Below are positions 22,833 through 31,995 of a stretch of DNA of 64,000 bases, in pieces. Each line of letters starts with the position of its first letter. The stretch's first letter is position 1. A program made the position numbers and the translations under genes. The stretch comes from CAVPFA01 sp963703655 (GTDB taxonomy: Bacteria; Actinomycetota; Acidimicrobiia; Acidimicrobiales; Bog-793). The stretch lies in contig CAVPFA010000004.1 in the NCBI GenBank assembly GCA_963703655.1, forward strand, positions 744,001 through 808,000, in the 5' to 3' direction. The notes under the pieces were generated by a model. It saw nothing but the letters and a program-made list of their open reading frames with translations, did not search any database and had not been told where the DNA came from.

Positions 22833-23981
22833 TCAACGGCCTCCAAAGCGGTCGTGCAGTTCCCGCGCCACGTCTCTCGGTGCAGGTAGCGCTGCGAGCT
22901 CCTCAGCGAGTCGCCGTGCAGTGTCGCGATAGGAGGGATCAGTCAGCACCGAGTGCACCGCGTCGCGTACCGCCTCCGGGGTGAGCTGCTCGGGCCCTAT
23001 GCTCAACCCCGCACCACAGCGGGCCAGGAGCCCGCCGTTGACGAAGTTGTCGGCGCCCTGGGGCAGCACCACCTGCGGCAGGCCGTGGACCAACGACCCG
23101 TACATGGTGCCCGCACCGCCGTGGTGGATCACCGCTGAGCACCGAGGGAGCAGGTCGGCCTGCGGGACGTAGCGTTCCACCCTGGAGTTTGCCGGAACTG
23201 GGTCGATTGCGGCGGGGTCGTTGTTGGCTCCGACCGTGACGACCACCTCGATCTCCTCCTTGGCCAGACCGGCCAGGGCGGTTCGGAAAACCTCGGTGTT
23301 GGTTCCGAAGAGCGTTCCGAGCGTCAGGTACACACAGGGCGGGTCGGCACGCACCGGCTCGCTGGTCGGCACAGGCGCGGGGCGCATAGCCAGGGACTCG
23401 CCCGTCGGCACCGTCTGCCCCTCGAGAGAGTGCGGGCTGAGCTCGATTGTTATCCCGCGATAGAGCCCGGCGTAACCCGGTGTGGAGCAGTCGAACGAAC
23501 GCCACATCGGCGACACGGCGTCGTCGCCGAGCTCACTCACGTCGTGGGGCAGCATCGGACTGATCAGGTGGTGGACACCGGGCACGCCGAGCACCTCGGC
23601 GGCTAGCGGCCCGGCGAGCGCGTATGTCTCGAACACCAGCAAATCTGGCCGCAACTCCCTGCCGAGGCCGACGACGTCGTCGATCATGTCCGGCGCCGCC
23701 ACTTCGGCGAACACCCGGGGGAAGAAATAGTGGTTGATGCGCTCGGGCGCGACCCCGTCGCCGGGTTTCCCGTGGAGGACGCGGGCTTGGAGGTCGTGGA
23801 ACCACTCCATCTCGCCGCGGCCCGCCGCGCGAAAGGCCGCACCAGTGCCGGCCACCGCGCCACCGGGATCCTCGCCGGCCGCCACTGTCACTTCGTCCCC
23901 TTGCGCCAGGAATGCCTCGATCAGGGGCAGCATGGGGTTTACATGCCCGGCTCCTGGCGTAGCCACCGCGAGGATCTTCAC
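22833..23981 (-). CDS. GT1-family (MGT/UGT-like) glycosyltransferase
   Basis: 382 residues starting MKILAVATPGAGHVNPMLPL, the N-terminal acceptor domain of macrolide/UDP-glycosyltransferases with the catalytic-type His in PGAGHVNP. The C-terminal nucleotide-sugar domain has YVPQADLLPRCSAVIHHGGAGTMYGSL and LPQVVLPQGADNF, the GT-B donor motif. It probably attaches a sugar to a small lipophilic or aromatic molecule, either for detoxification or natural-product decoration. It stands alone, convergent with the fur gene. Confidence 0.9.
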   Translation of the reverse strand: MKILAVATPGAGHVNPMLPLIEAFLAQGDEVTVAAGEDPGGAVAGTGAAFRAAGRGEMEWFHDLQARVLHGKPGDGVAPERINHYFFPRVFAEVAAPDMIDDVVGLGRELRPDLLVFETYALAGPLAAEVLGVPGVHHLISPMLPHDVSELGDDAVSPMWRSFDCSTPGYAGLYRGITIELSPHSLEGQTVPTGESLAMRPAPVPTSEPVRADPPCVYLTLGTLFGTNTEVFRTALAGLAKEEIEVVVTVGANNDPAAIDPVPANSRVERYVPQADLLPRCSAVIHHGGAGTMYGSLVHGLPQVVLPQGADNFVNGGLLARCGAGLSIGPEQLTPEAVRDAVHSVLTDPSYRDTARRLAEELAALPAPRDVARELHDRFGGR

Positions 23982-24070
23982 GGAGCCCTCCTCTTGACGT
24001 CGGCCGTCGGGCGCGTCGCGATCATCGAGATTTCAGCTTGCCAGGTGTCACATTTCCGCGGAGCGCGTCG

Positions 24071-25079
24071 TCAATCTCGCGCCGTGAGTGCTGCCAGGGC
24101 TTCTAAAGCTCCGGTGGTGGGTGCGATCGCGACCAGCCCGCGGTAGAGCTGGACGACGGTGGCGCGATCGAGGGTCCCGGTCCGGACCCGGTCGCAGTGG
24201 GCGGACTGGATCGCGGCCTCGATCTGGAACCGCCCGAGGGGCGCGCCGAGTGCGTGCGCGCGCCGCAGGAGCGCCTCGCCTTCGGCGATGAGCGAGCGGT
24301 CCCACAGGGCGGTGTCCTGTTCGTCGAGCGGCGGCCACGGGGTACCGGTTCGTGCTGGTGCCCGTGACTGTGCGAGCGTGAGCAGTGCGGCGAGGCCCCA
24401 TGCCTCGGGCTCGGTGTCGAGCAGGCTCGCGGTGAGCACGGCGAGCCACCGGGCCTCGTCGGCGATCGATTCGCGTATGCGCTCGTGCTGGTCGAGCCAG
24501 TCGATCGCATAGGCGCCGTAGATGGCTTCGAGCACGGCGGGCAGCCGCGCGGCAGGTCCGCGCGCGTCGGCACCGGAACGGGATGCCGGCGTCGCGGATG
24601 CGGCGCTTGGCCCGGACCAGGCGCTGCGCCATCGCGCGGGCTGCACCGCGAACACGCGGGCGATGCGATCCGCGTCGAAGCCGAGCACGACCTGGAGCAT
24701 GAGCGGAGTACGCACCGCGGGGTCGATGGCCGGGTGCGCGCACGCGAACAGCAGCTCCAGCCGCTTGTCCGGGATCGCGTCCGGGTCGGGATCGACGAGC
24801 TCGGCCGCGAAGTGGTCGTCCAGTGGCGCCGCGGTGCGCACGGCCGCGGAGGCGAGCAGGTCGCGGATGCGGTTGCGGGCCACGGTCATGAGCCATCCCT
24901 GCGGGTTGTCGGGGACTGCCGGTCGTCGGCCAGGTGCGCAGCGCCCGCTCGAAGGCGTCGGCAAGGGCGTCCTCGGCGAGCGCGATGTCCCGTGTCGAAG
25001 CCGCGAGCAACGCCACGAGCCGGCCGTACGACTCCCGCGCGGCACGCGCCGCGGCCGTGCGGGAGTCGTGGCCGGTCAC
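24071..25079 (-). pseudogene. ECF sigma factor (SigJ/DUF6596-like), frame-damaged
   Basis: Reading across frames gives a full sigma factor: region 2 ARESYGRLVALLAASTRDIALAEDALADAFE, then VPDNPQGWLMTVARNRIRD, then MAQRLVRAKRRIRDAGIPF of region 4, then LPAVLEAIYGAYAIDW and a helical tail ending ALEALAALTARD. Joining these pieces requires one extra base near 24917 and single missing bases near 24635, 24573 and 24551; the last three cancel and return to the starting frame. A GTG at 25079 is the likely start. This type is normally paired with a YCII protein, as here. It is either a decaying gene or a local cluster of indel errors; the unaffected amino-acid conservation favours recent damage or error. 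Confidence 0.75.
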
Positions 25080-25464
25080 TTGACCGGCTGTAGCGCCCTG
25101 CCACGAGCCGTCCACGTAAGCGGGTCGCGGTCGGTCGGATCTCGACATGGCCCCACGACACCGATGGTGCCCGCCTCGCCCATTCGATCGCCGCGTCGAG
25201 GTCCGGGACGTCGATCACGAACGTGCCGCCGAGCTGCTCCTTCGTGTCGGCGAACGGGCCGTCCTGCACGACCAGCTCACCGCAAGCGAGCGTGACAGTG
25301 GTGGTCGCGTTCGACTGCTGGAGCACCTCGGCGCTGGCGAGCACGCCTGCGTCGTCGAGCGCCTTCGCGTACGCCTGGAACGCGCGCATTCCTTCAGCGA
25401 GGGCCTCGGGGCCGAGCTCGTCGGCGGTCGGCTCGGGGTAGTGCAACAGGAGCGTGTATCGCAT
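24886..25464 (-). CDS. YCII/DGPF-domain protein (3' end shifted out of frame)
   Basis: Starts at ATG 25464 behind GAAGGA. The YCII fold is clear: MRYTLLLHYPEPTADELGP, then ELVVQDGPFADTKEQLGG with the diagnostic DGPF, then GTFVIDVPDLDAAIEWA and WGHVEIRPTA. The expected end, YVDGSW, is found in the next frame at about 25110, so one extra base there (CGCT-TAC) makes this frame run on through about 75 irrelevant residues. The real domain ends near 25085. YCII proteins accompany this class of ECF sigma factor as a conserved gene pair; their molecular role is unclear. Confidence 0.8.
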   Translation of the reverse strand: MRYTLLLHYPEPTADELGPEALAEGMRAFQAYAKALDDAGVLASAEVLQQSNATTTVTLACGELVVQDGPFADTKEQLGGTFVIDVPDLDAAIEWARRAPSVSWGHVEIRPTATRLRGRLVAGRYSRSSDRPRLPHGRGACRAGVVRPARGVARGFDTGHRARRGRPCRRLRAGAAHLADDRQSPTTRRDGS

Positions 25465-25581
25465 GACTTTCGTCCTTCCAGATCGCGTTTCGATTCTGAC
25501 ACCGAAGTGACGGACGAACGGCGGCGAAATCGACACGTATCTCGTCGCTGAGCGAGAAAGGCTCTGTTGTCGCCCGACGTT

Positions 25582-26802
25582 TCACCGAGAACCAGGTGCC
25601 GTCGATCGGAGGTAGTCGAGGGCCGCGCTCGCGTAGATCCGAGCGCAGTCGGCGACGTCGGATTCCAGGGCGTAGTCGTCCACCCCGGCCGACAGAGTTG
25701 GCTGGGGACCAAAGCAGATCGCGGGAACGCCGAGCGCTCGCCACCGGCTGGCGTCGCTTGCGGGCAATCGGACCGTCGGGACAGCTGGTTCGCCGCGGGT
25801 TGCTGCCACTGCCGCTGAGGTGGCGCGCCCGATGGGTGTGTCAAGCGCCGTCCAGTTCGGCTCCCACGATCGTGTTCGTCGCCACGACACGCCGGGCACG
25901 ACGCACGCTCGGGACGCCACCATCTGTTCGACTTCGGAAACCGTCAGACCGGGCGGGATGCGAAAGTCGACTTCCGCGACCGCAGCTGTCGGGATCTGGC
26001 TCACGAAGGTGCCGCCACGGAAGGTGCCGACGTTGACCGACAGACGGCTACCCTCGGCACCGCCATCCGACGTCATGTGCTCGAGCGCGCGAGGCAAGGC
26101 CACCTCAAGGTCGTTGAGCCGCTCGAGCTCCAGAACCACTTTTGCCAGTCGGCTTACAGCGGAGCCTCCAGCTGAGGCGTTCGAGGCATGCCCGCCCGGA
26201 CCGGACGCCGTGAGCTCGAACCACGCCACCCCCTTTTCGGCAATGGCGAGCCGCATCCACCCGGGCCCTTCGCCACAGATGAGGGCGTCGCCAACAAGTT
26301 CCGGCATGGTCGCGAGCAAGAACGCGGCGCCGTTGTCACCGAAGACGCACTCGTCAGACACGGCCGTGAAGGTGACGCTGCCAGGCCAAGCGTCGCGAGC
26401 CCGGTCGAGCACGACAACCGCCAGGCACATCGCTGCGACGGCGCCTTTCATGTTGCCCATTCCCAGTCCGTAGAGCCGCCCCTCGCGAGCGGTCAGCTCG
26501 AAGCGCGGGACCGTCCAGCTCGCTTCGTCCCCGGGCGGCATGGTGTCCATATGGACGTTGAGAATCAGGTGACGACCCGGTCCGTACCCATGCACGGTGG
26601 CCACCACGTTCGGCATCGTCTCCACCCGGGAAAGCGTGCACGCCGGAATTCCGTGTCGAGCCAGAAACTCGAGCACGACGCCGGCCACCGCAGTGGTGTC
26701 GCCGGGCGGGTTGGCGCTCGGCGCAGCGACGAGCCCGCGGCAGAGGGCCACCAGCTCGTCGCGTGCAGAGTCCCCACCAGCATTAATCCTGTCGAGCATC
26801 AC
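25582..26802 (-). CDS. M20-family peptidase homologue with altered metal site
   Basis: 406 residues with the M20 layout: catalytic domain split by a dimerisation domain at roughly 180-290. The first ligand motif is intact in LNVHMDTMPPGD. The bridging Asp of the usual GRGxxDMKG is Asn (GLGMGNMKG). The usual Glu-Glu pair is Glu-Cys (SDECVFG). The C-terminal ligand His is absent (SAGVDDYALE). Three of five dinuclear-zinc ligands therefore differ, so it may be inactive, single-metal or repurposed. It is the last gene of a five-gene minus-strand operon after the gamma-glutamyltransferase, suggesting processing of an amide or peptide substrate. Confidence 0.85.
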   Translation of the reverse strand: MMLDRINAGGDSARDELVALCRGLVAAPSANPPGDTTAVAGVVLEFLARHGIPACTLSRVETMPNVVATVHGYGPGRHLILNVHMDTMPPGDEASWTVPRFELTAREGRLYGLGMGNMKGAVAAMCLAVVVLDRARDAWPGSVTFTAVSDECVFGDNGAAFLLATMPELVGDALICGEGPGWMRLAIAEKGVAWFELTASGPGGHASNASAGGSAVSRLAKVVLELERLNDLEVALPRALEHMTSDGGAEGSRLSVNVGTFRGGTFVSQIPTAAVAEVDFRIPPGLTVSEVEQMVASRACVVPGVSWRRTRSWEPNWTALDTPIGRATSAAVAATRGEPAVPTVRLPASDASRWRALGVPAICFGPQPTLSAGVDDYALESDVADCARIYASAALDYLRSTAPGSR

Positions 26803-26838
26803 CGTTTCGCAGCTCTTTCAGCTCGTTGGGCCGGGGTC

Positions 26839-28288
26839 TCAGATGACACCGCTTGCAACCTCACGACGCCAATCTCCAGCCGCGACAGGCCACCTTTCAT
26901 TCAGTCCAGCCGCTACCACCGCCCCCATCCGTTCGTCGCCGTCGTCGACCGCGACCACATCGTGGCCGAGACGCTTCAGCGGTTCGCGGAAGCTGTGGCT
27001 TCGTTCCACCAGCAGCCGGCCGTCGTCGCTCCGCCATCGCGGCGCCGCGATAGCCGCATCGAGACCCTCGGCGCGATATCGGATACCCATTAGCACTTGC
27101 AGCAAAATCTGCACCTGGCCGTCCGCGCCGGGTGTCGCAAGGCCCAGGGGCCCGTCCTCCCGGTCGAGCAGGATCGGCGCCAGCGTGTGGACGGGGCGCT
27201 TTCCCGGCTCGAACTCGTTGGGCGCCGAAGTGAACCCCGCGGCGCGATTGTTCAGGGCGAATCCAGTCTCGGGGACGAAGACGGACGACCCGAAATCGTC
27301 GAACAGACTGAGCAGCGACGAGACTGTCATACCGCCGGCGTCGCTCGCCGTGACGCCCGTCGTGTGCAGATAGCTCCGCGGACCGCCTCGGCGGGAGGCG
27401 CGTTCACGATCAACGTGGAGCGGTAGCTCAAGTAACGCGGCACCCTCACCGACACGATCGCGCAGCTGGAACACCGCCTCCATTAGCTCGACACCAAGGT
27501 GGTCAAGCGACGCCCTTTCCAACCGGGGCGCCTCGTCGAGCCACCGCAGCGCCATCGCCAACAACACCGCTTGGCTCGGGGGTGGTTGAACCCAGACCTT
27601 CTCCCCGTTCCAAACGACAGCGACTGGTTCGCCGAGCAGAGATCGATGTCCCGCGAGGTCAGATTCCTCAATCGATCCGCCCTGACGCTCAACGGCGGCA
27701 ACGATGGCCCGGGCGGTCGGACCCTGATAGAACGCGTCCGCTCCATCGTTTGCGATTGAGCGCAGGACTGCGGCGAGCGCCGGCTGACAAACCCGATTCG
27801 CCGGGTTCACGAGCTGACGGAGCCAGCTTTCGGCCCCGCCACGTCGGAGCCTTTCCTGCTGCGCTCGCGTCGCCGAGCGCGAGCTGCGGGCCGACCCGAA
27901 TGCCCCGCTCCGCGAGCTCGATGGCTTGTTGCAGAACCAGGCGCCAGGGCACGCCACCCCACCGGCGGTGCATATCTTCCCAAGCGCGCACGATCCCGGG
28001 CACGGTGACGCTGTTGCCGCCGTCCTCTGCCGCAGTGCGGGCGTTCCGCGCCGAGGCGCCGCAGCCGTTGAGCGCTGTCACGTTGCCGTCGGGAGTTCTG
28101 ACCATCAAAAGCGTGTCGCCGCCGAGCCCGCAGGCATTCGGCATGACGACGCAGAGCACGCTTTGTGCGGCGATGGCCGCGTCGACCGCGTTTCCGCCGA
28201 CGGCGAGGAGGTGGAGCCCTGCTCCGACGGCCAGCGGGTGCCCGGCTGAGATCGCCCCACGCACACCGTGTAACGTCCGGCCACTCAC
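26839..28288 (-). pseudogene. gamma-glutamyltransferase homologue, one frameshift near 27867
   Basis: Begins with GTG at 28288 overlapping the SDR stop (GTGA). The 5' frame reads GAISAGHPLAVGAGLHLLAVGGNAVDAAIAA and ACGLGGDTLLMV, the GGT large-subunit opening. Near 27861-27873 it jumps frame by one extra base, and the rest continues as RAQQERLRRGGAESWLRQ, then HTTGVTASDAGG with the nucleophile Thr pair at the subunit boundary, and SSVFVPETGFALNN. About 482 residues if corrected, short for the family. No signal peptide is seen, so it is probably cytoplasmic. It would cleave gamma-glutamyl or similar amide bonds; substrate unknown. Confidence 0.8.
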
Positions 28289-29133
28289 CCCAACAGCCAG
28301 CCGCCGTCGATGACGAGATGCTGGCCCGTAACGTACGCAGCCAGATCTGACGCGAGGAAGACGAAGGCGCCGGCAATCTCGGCCGGCTCTGCGAGCCGCC
28401 CGAGCGGGATTCGTGCCAAGAGTGCGGCGCGCACATCGTCGACCGACAAGCCGGTCAGCGCCGCCCGATCTCTGAAGAGCTGCTCCATCATGTCCGAACG
28501 AACCTGCCCGGGGCATACCGCGTTGACCAAGATCCCCTGAGGTGCAAGCTCCGCCGCCATTGACTCGACCAGCCCGATGACGCCGAACTTGGAGGCGGCG
28601 TAAGCCCCGTTCTCGACGTGGCCTCGGACACCCATCAGAGAGGACGTCACGATGATGCGTCCGCCCTCGCCACCGTCAATCATGGTTCTCGCGAAGATCC
28701 GACACGTTTGAAACACTCCGGTGAGATTCACGTCGAGCACCCGATGCCACACGGTCGGGTCCATGTCTACGACGTGCGACAGCAGGAGCACGCCTGCATT
28801 CGCGACCACGCAATCGATACGTCCGTGGCGACGCAGCGTCACCTCGGCCGCCAACTGCACCGATTCCTCGCTCGTGACGTCCATCGCGACGAATGCAGCC
28901 TTGCCAGGGCCGCCTGAGTCGGCGAGAGCGGCCGCCGTTTGTTCCCCGGCGGCAGCGTCCACATCTCCGATCACGACCGTGGCTCCTTCTTCACAGAAGC
29001 GCTCGGCAACAGCGCGGCCGATGCCGCGGGCAGCTCCAGTGACGACCGCGACCTTCCCGGCGAGGAGGCGCCGCGGCTCACCCACCCGAGCGCCGTCCGA
29101 GACCGGCTCGTCGATGCCAGTAGAGCGGGTCAT
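28285..29133 (-). CDS. short-chain dehydrogenase/reductase (SDR)
   Basis: 282 residues. The Rossmann motif TGAARGIG lies near residue 33, NAG is in VVANAGVLLL, and the catalytic Ser-Tyr-Lys are in IVTSSLMG and YAASKFG. The C-terminus DGGWLLG is typical of classical SDRs. The acidic residue after the second strand (VIGDVD) favours NAD over NADP. An alcohol/ketone step in the catabolic pathway is likely. It overlaps both neighbours by four bases, so it is tightly coupled to the transketolase and GGT genes. Confidence 0.93.
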   Translation of the reverse strand: MTRSTGIDEPVSDGARVGEPRRLLAGKVAVVTGAARGIGRAVAERFCEEGATVVIGDVDAAAGEQTAAALADSGGPGKAAFVAMDVTSEESVQLAAEVTLRRHGRIDCVVANAGVLLLSHVVDMDPTVWHRVLDVNLTGVFQTCRIFARTMIDGGEGGRIIVTSSLMGVRGHVENGAYAASKFGVIGLVESMAAELAPQGILVNAVCPGQVRSDMMEQLFRDRAALTGLSVDDVRAALLARIPLGRLAEPAEIAGAFVFLASDLAAYVTGQHLVIDGGWLLG

Positions 29134-30224
29134 CCCGCTGAGTCGGGGGCTCGGCGTACGCGGTCAAGGACGCCGTCGCGATCGGCGCTCCCCCAGAGCG
29201 GCGCCGCACGGTCGCGGTTGAAGAAGCGCTGCGCTCCGACGGCGTTCAGCAGTCGGGACGCGACCGTCGCGATGCCGTCGGCGTCAAGCCCGTAGTACTG
29301 ATAGCAGTGATGCGGCGGCCCGATGATGCAGTACTCGTCGTGGAGACCGTGTTTGTAAACCGGGCTCCGCACGTCACGAGCCGCGAGCTCCTCCTGCACG
29401 AGCGACCCGAGCCCGCCTTCGGTGTTGTGCTCCTCGACGACGAGGACTGCCGGGTGCCGAACGACGAGTGCGGCGAGAGCGTCGCCGTCGAACGGCTTCA
29501 GCGTGTGGACGTCCAGGACCGTCGCATCGGTTCCAGTCCCAGCGAGCACCTCGGCGGCGTCCAGCGCGTTCTTCACCATTAGACCGGTGGCGACGATCGC
29601 GAGGTCGGACCCGTCGCGCAGGACTCGCGCGGGGCCTGGGCCACCTACGGCCGGCACGGAAGACGGCAGGCGATCCTCCCGCCCACGGCTGAGCCGGAAG
29701 TAGATCGGGCCGGGGTGATCCACCGTGGCTCCCAGCAGGTCGGCGGCGCTCACGCCGTCAGCCGGTGACAGGACCATCAGACGGGCGATCGACCGCAGCG
29801 CCGACAGGTCTTCGGTCGCGTGATGTGACGTGCCGAAATAACCCATGGAAATCCCAGCGTGCGTGGCCAGCACTCGGACCGGGACGTAGGGGTAAGCGAG
29901 GTCGGTCCGGATGGCCTCGTAACAGAGCAGTCCTGCGAAGGACGCGAATGTGCCTACGTAGGGGATAAGCCCGCAGGCTGCCATCCCCGCTGCCGCCGAC
30001 ACCATGTTGCGTTCGCTTATCCCGAACTGGAAGAAGCGGTCCGGATGCCGGTCTTCGAACTCTGACAGCAAGGTCGAGAATTTCAGATCAGCGCTGCCCG
30101 CCACGATCCGCTCGTCGTGGTCGGCCAGATCGGCCAGCGCCCGGCCGACGATGACCAGTTGCTTTGCCAGCCTTCGGGTGTTGATCGAATCGAAGGACTT
30201 TTCATTTCGCAGCACCGTCGTCAT
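29130..30224 (-). CDS. transketolase C-terminal subunit
   Basis: 364 residues from ATG 30224, which overlaps the stop of the N-terminal subunit (ATGA). The pyrimidine-binding domain shows FQFGISERNMVSAAAGMAACG with the conserved Glu that activates thiamine diphosphate. The C-terminal domain has VLDVHTLKPFDGDAL and VVEEHNTEGGLGSLV. Split transketolases of this type move two- or three-carbon ketol units in specialised sugar or sulfo-sugar routes. It works as a heterotetramer with the next subunit. Confidence 0.93.
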   Translation of the reverse strand: MTTVLRNEKSFDSINTRRLAKQLVIVGRALADLADHDERIVAGSADLKFSTLLSEFEDRHPDRFFQFGISERNMVSAAAGMAACGLIPYVGTFASFAGLLCYEAIRTDLAYPYVPVRVLATHAGISMGYFGTSHHATEDLSALRSIARLMVLSPADGVSAADLLGATVDHPGPIYFRLSRGREDRLPSSVPAVGGPGPARVLRDGSDLAIVATGLMVKNALDAAEVLAGTGTDATVLDVHTLKPFDGDALAALVVRHPAVLVVEEHNTEGGLGSLVQEELAARDVRSPVYKHGLHDEYCIIGPPHHCYQYYGLDADGIATVASRLLNAVGAQRFFNRDRAAPLWGSADRDGVLDRVRRAPDSAG

Positions 30225-31099
30225 GACACCGCTCCAGTGGGCAACATCGCGCGGATCTGGCGGATCGCCTCGTCCCGATCGTCGCCGTGCAGATAGCCGA
30301 CGTGCCAAGCAGCGTCCCCCTCGATGAACCCGATTCCCTTTCCGGCGGTGGTCCGGGCGACGACGAGCGTCGGAGGGCTTCCCGGCTCGGTCCTGCGAAG
30401 GTCGTAGGCAGCGTAAGCCTCCAGCAACGCATCGAGATCGTGACCGTCGACCTCGGTGACGCTCCAACCGAATGCTCGCCATTTGTCGGCCACTGGCTCC
30501 ATGTCAAGCACTTCTTCGGTCGTTCCGTCAACCTGCACGCCGTTGCGGTCCATCACCGCCATGAGGCCGCCGAGCCGGTGGGCACCTGCATAAGCGGCCG
30601 CCTCCCAAAGCTGGCCCTCGTTCTGCTCTCCGTCGCCGATAACGACCACGACTCTGCCGGCAACGCCGCGCAATCGTTGCGCCAGCGCCATACCGACACC
30701 CACAGACAGCCCGTGCCCCAGCGAACCGGAGGAGAAATCGACGCCCGGGACCTTGTTACGGTCGGGATGGTCGCCGAGGATGCTTCCCAAGCGCGTAAAG
30801 GTCGCGAGCTCTGCCCGGTCGAAGAACCCGAGGTCAGCCAGGATCGGATAGAGAGCAGAGCAAGCATGTCCCTTGCTCAGCACGAGCCGATCACGGTCGA
30901 GCTGATCGGGCTCGCTCGCGCGCACGGCGAACAGTCCGTAGTAGATGGAAACGAGAATCTCGACCACAGAGAGGCTGGACCCATAGTGGCCACTGCCCGC
31001 CACCTCGATCCCGTCGAGCACTTGGAGGCGCACTTCGACACACTTGGCCTGCAAGCTCGACCAATCGCTGCGTTCGGGCACGGTCACCTCCGTCGTCAT
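30221..31099 (-). CDS. transketolase N-terminal subunit
   Basis: 292 residues. Binds the diphosphate of thiamine diphosphate: LVLSKGHACSALYPILAD, SSGSLGHGLSVGVGMA, and the metal motif GDGEQNEGQLWEAAAYA with Asn. First gene of a minus-strand operon (transketolase N, transketolase C, SDR, GGT, M20). Its start faces the GntR regulator across a gap of about 200 bases that contains a GTATAC palindrome. Confidence 0.94.
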   Translation of the reverse strand: MTTEVTVPERSDWSSLQAKCVEVRLQVLDGIEVAGSGHYGSSLSVVEILVSIYYGLFAVRASEPDQLDRDRLVLSKGHACSALYPILADLGFFDRAELATFTRLGSILGDHPDRNKVPGVDFSSGSLGHGLSVGVGMALAQRLRGVAGRVVVVIGDGEQNEGQLWEAAAYAGAHRLGGLMAVMDRNGVQVDGTTEEVLDMEPVADKWRAFGWSVTEVDGHDLDALLEAYAAYDLRRTEPGSPPTLVVARTTAGKGIGFIEGDAAWHVGYLHGDDRDEAIRQIRAMLPTGAVS

Positions 31100-31146
31100 C
31101 CCACCCTCGTCCGATCGGCCGAAAGGTCCCCTGCGGCCAGGCGACT

Positions 31147-31158
31147 TTGGTATACTTT
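31147..31158. promoter_or_regulatory. candidate GntR/FCD operator
   Basis: TTGGTATACTTT, centred on the palindrome GTATAC at 31150-31155, lies in the gap between the divergent transketolase operon and gntR. FCD-type GntR proteins often bind short palindromes of the form TNGTATACNA. A better copy occurs at 37130-37139. TATACT may also act as a -10 element. Confidence 0.45.
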
Positions 31159-31307
31159 ATTCAAAATCTGTCGCACGGCCAGCCGCTGGTCGCTACGGCG
31201 CTGATAAGGCCATCCACGAGCGAGGACAACCGCCAGTTGGGAACCCCGACCCGTTGACCGGACGCTGGGACAAGGCAAGTGACCTGTCCGCCTCAAGCTA
31301 CTCAGAG

Positions 31308-31970
31308 ATGCCGACACTCGATGGCCTCGCGCCACTGAGCGAGCGTCTCTATGAGGCCATCGAAGCAGCGATCATCAGTGAGCAGCTTCAGCCGGGACAG
31401 CATCTTCAAGGTGACGACCTTGCGCAACACTTCGGGGTCAGCAGGATCCCGGTGCGCGAGGCGCTGCGCGAGCTCAGCGCTCGGGGATGGGTCGAGATAC
31501 GCCCGAGGCAGGGAGCTTTCGTTCGGCAACGAACGGTCGCCGAGATGGAACAGCTCTTCGAGCTTCGTGCCGTTCTCGAGGCGCAATCGGTCCGGTGGGC
31601 CGCTGCACGACGAACAGAACAGGACCTGTTCCGTCTCGACGAGGTCGTCAGGAAGGGCCGGGCACGGCCCGCCAGCATCGACCAGCTCACCTCGTTGAAC
31701 GCCGAGTTCCACGCCATCGTCGTGGCGGCAAGTAGGAACGATCTCCTTGCCGAGGCGCTCGTGGGGATGAGCAAGCGAGTCCGTTGGTATTTCGCGGCGG
31801 TCGCGGAGCACCGCCAGGAGTCCTCCTGGAAGGAACACGCGCGGTTGGTGGATGCGTTGCGGCGCCAGGACGCGGACTCAGCGACCGAGCTCATCCTGCG
31901 GCACGTCGACGCCACTCATGGCGCGCTGCGCGCCGCGATGGTGAACGAGACCACGAGTAGCACCGGCTAG
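31308..31970 (+). CDS. GntR-family regulator, FCD subfamily
   Basis: 220 residues from ATG 31308; a longer frame exists upstream but it crosses the intergenic operator region and looks non-coding. The winged helix has AIISEQLQPGQHL and FGVSRIPVREALRELSARGWV. The FCD ligand-binding domain has LFELRAVLEAQSVRWAA and the metal-type His residues in NAEFHAIVVAASRN and HVDATH. It probably represses the catabolic island and is released by a pathway acid. Confidence 0.92.
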   Translation: MPTLDGLAPLSERLYEAIEAAIISEQLQPGQHLQGDDLAQHFGVSRIPVREALRELSARGWVEIRPRQGAFVRQRTVAEMEQLFELRAVLEAQSVRWAAARRTEQDLFRLDEVVRKGRARPASIDQLTSLNAEFHAIVVAASRNDLLAEALVGMSKRVRWYFAAVAEHRQESSWKEHARLVDALRRQDADSATELILRHVDATHGALRAAMVNETTSSTG

Positions 31971-31995
31971 TGAATCGCAAGAAAGAAGAAGGGCC

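Noticed and set aside
31044..31307. N-terminal extension of the GntR gene
   Set aside because: It runs through the intergenic operator region, lacks GntR-like residues, and ATG 31308 gives a normal-length protein.
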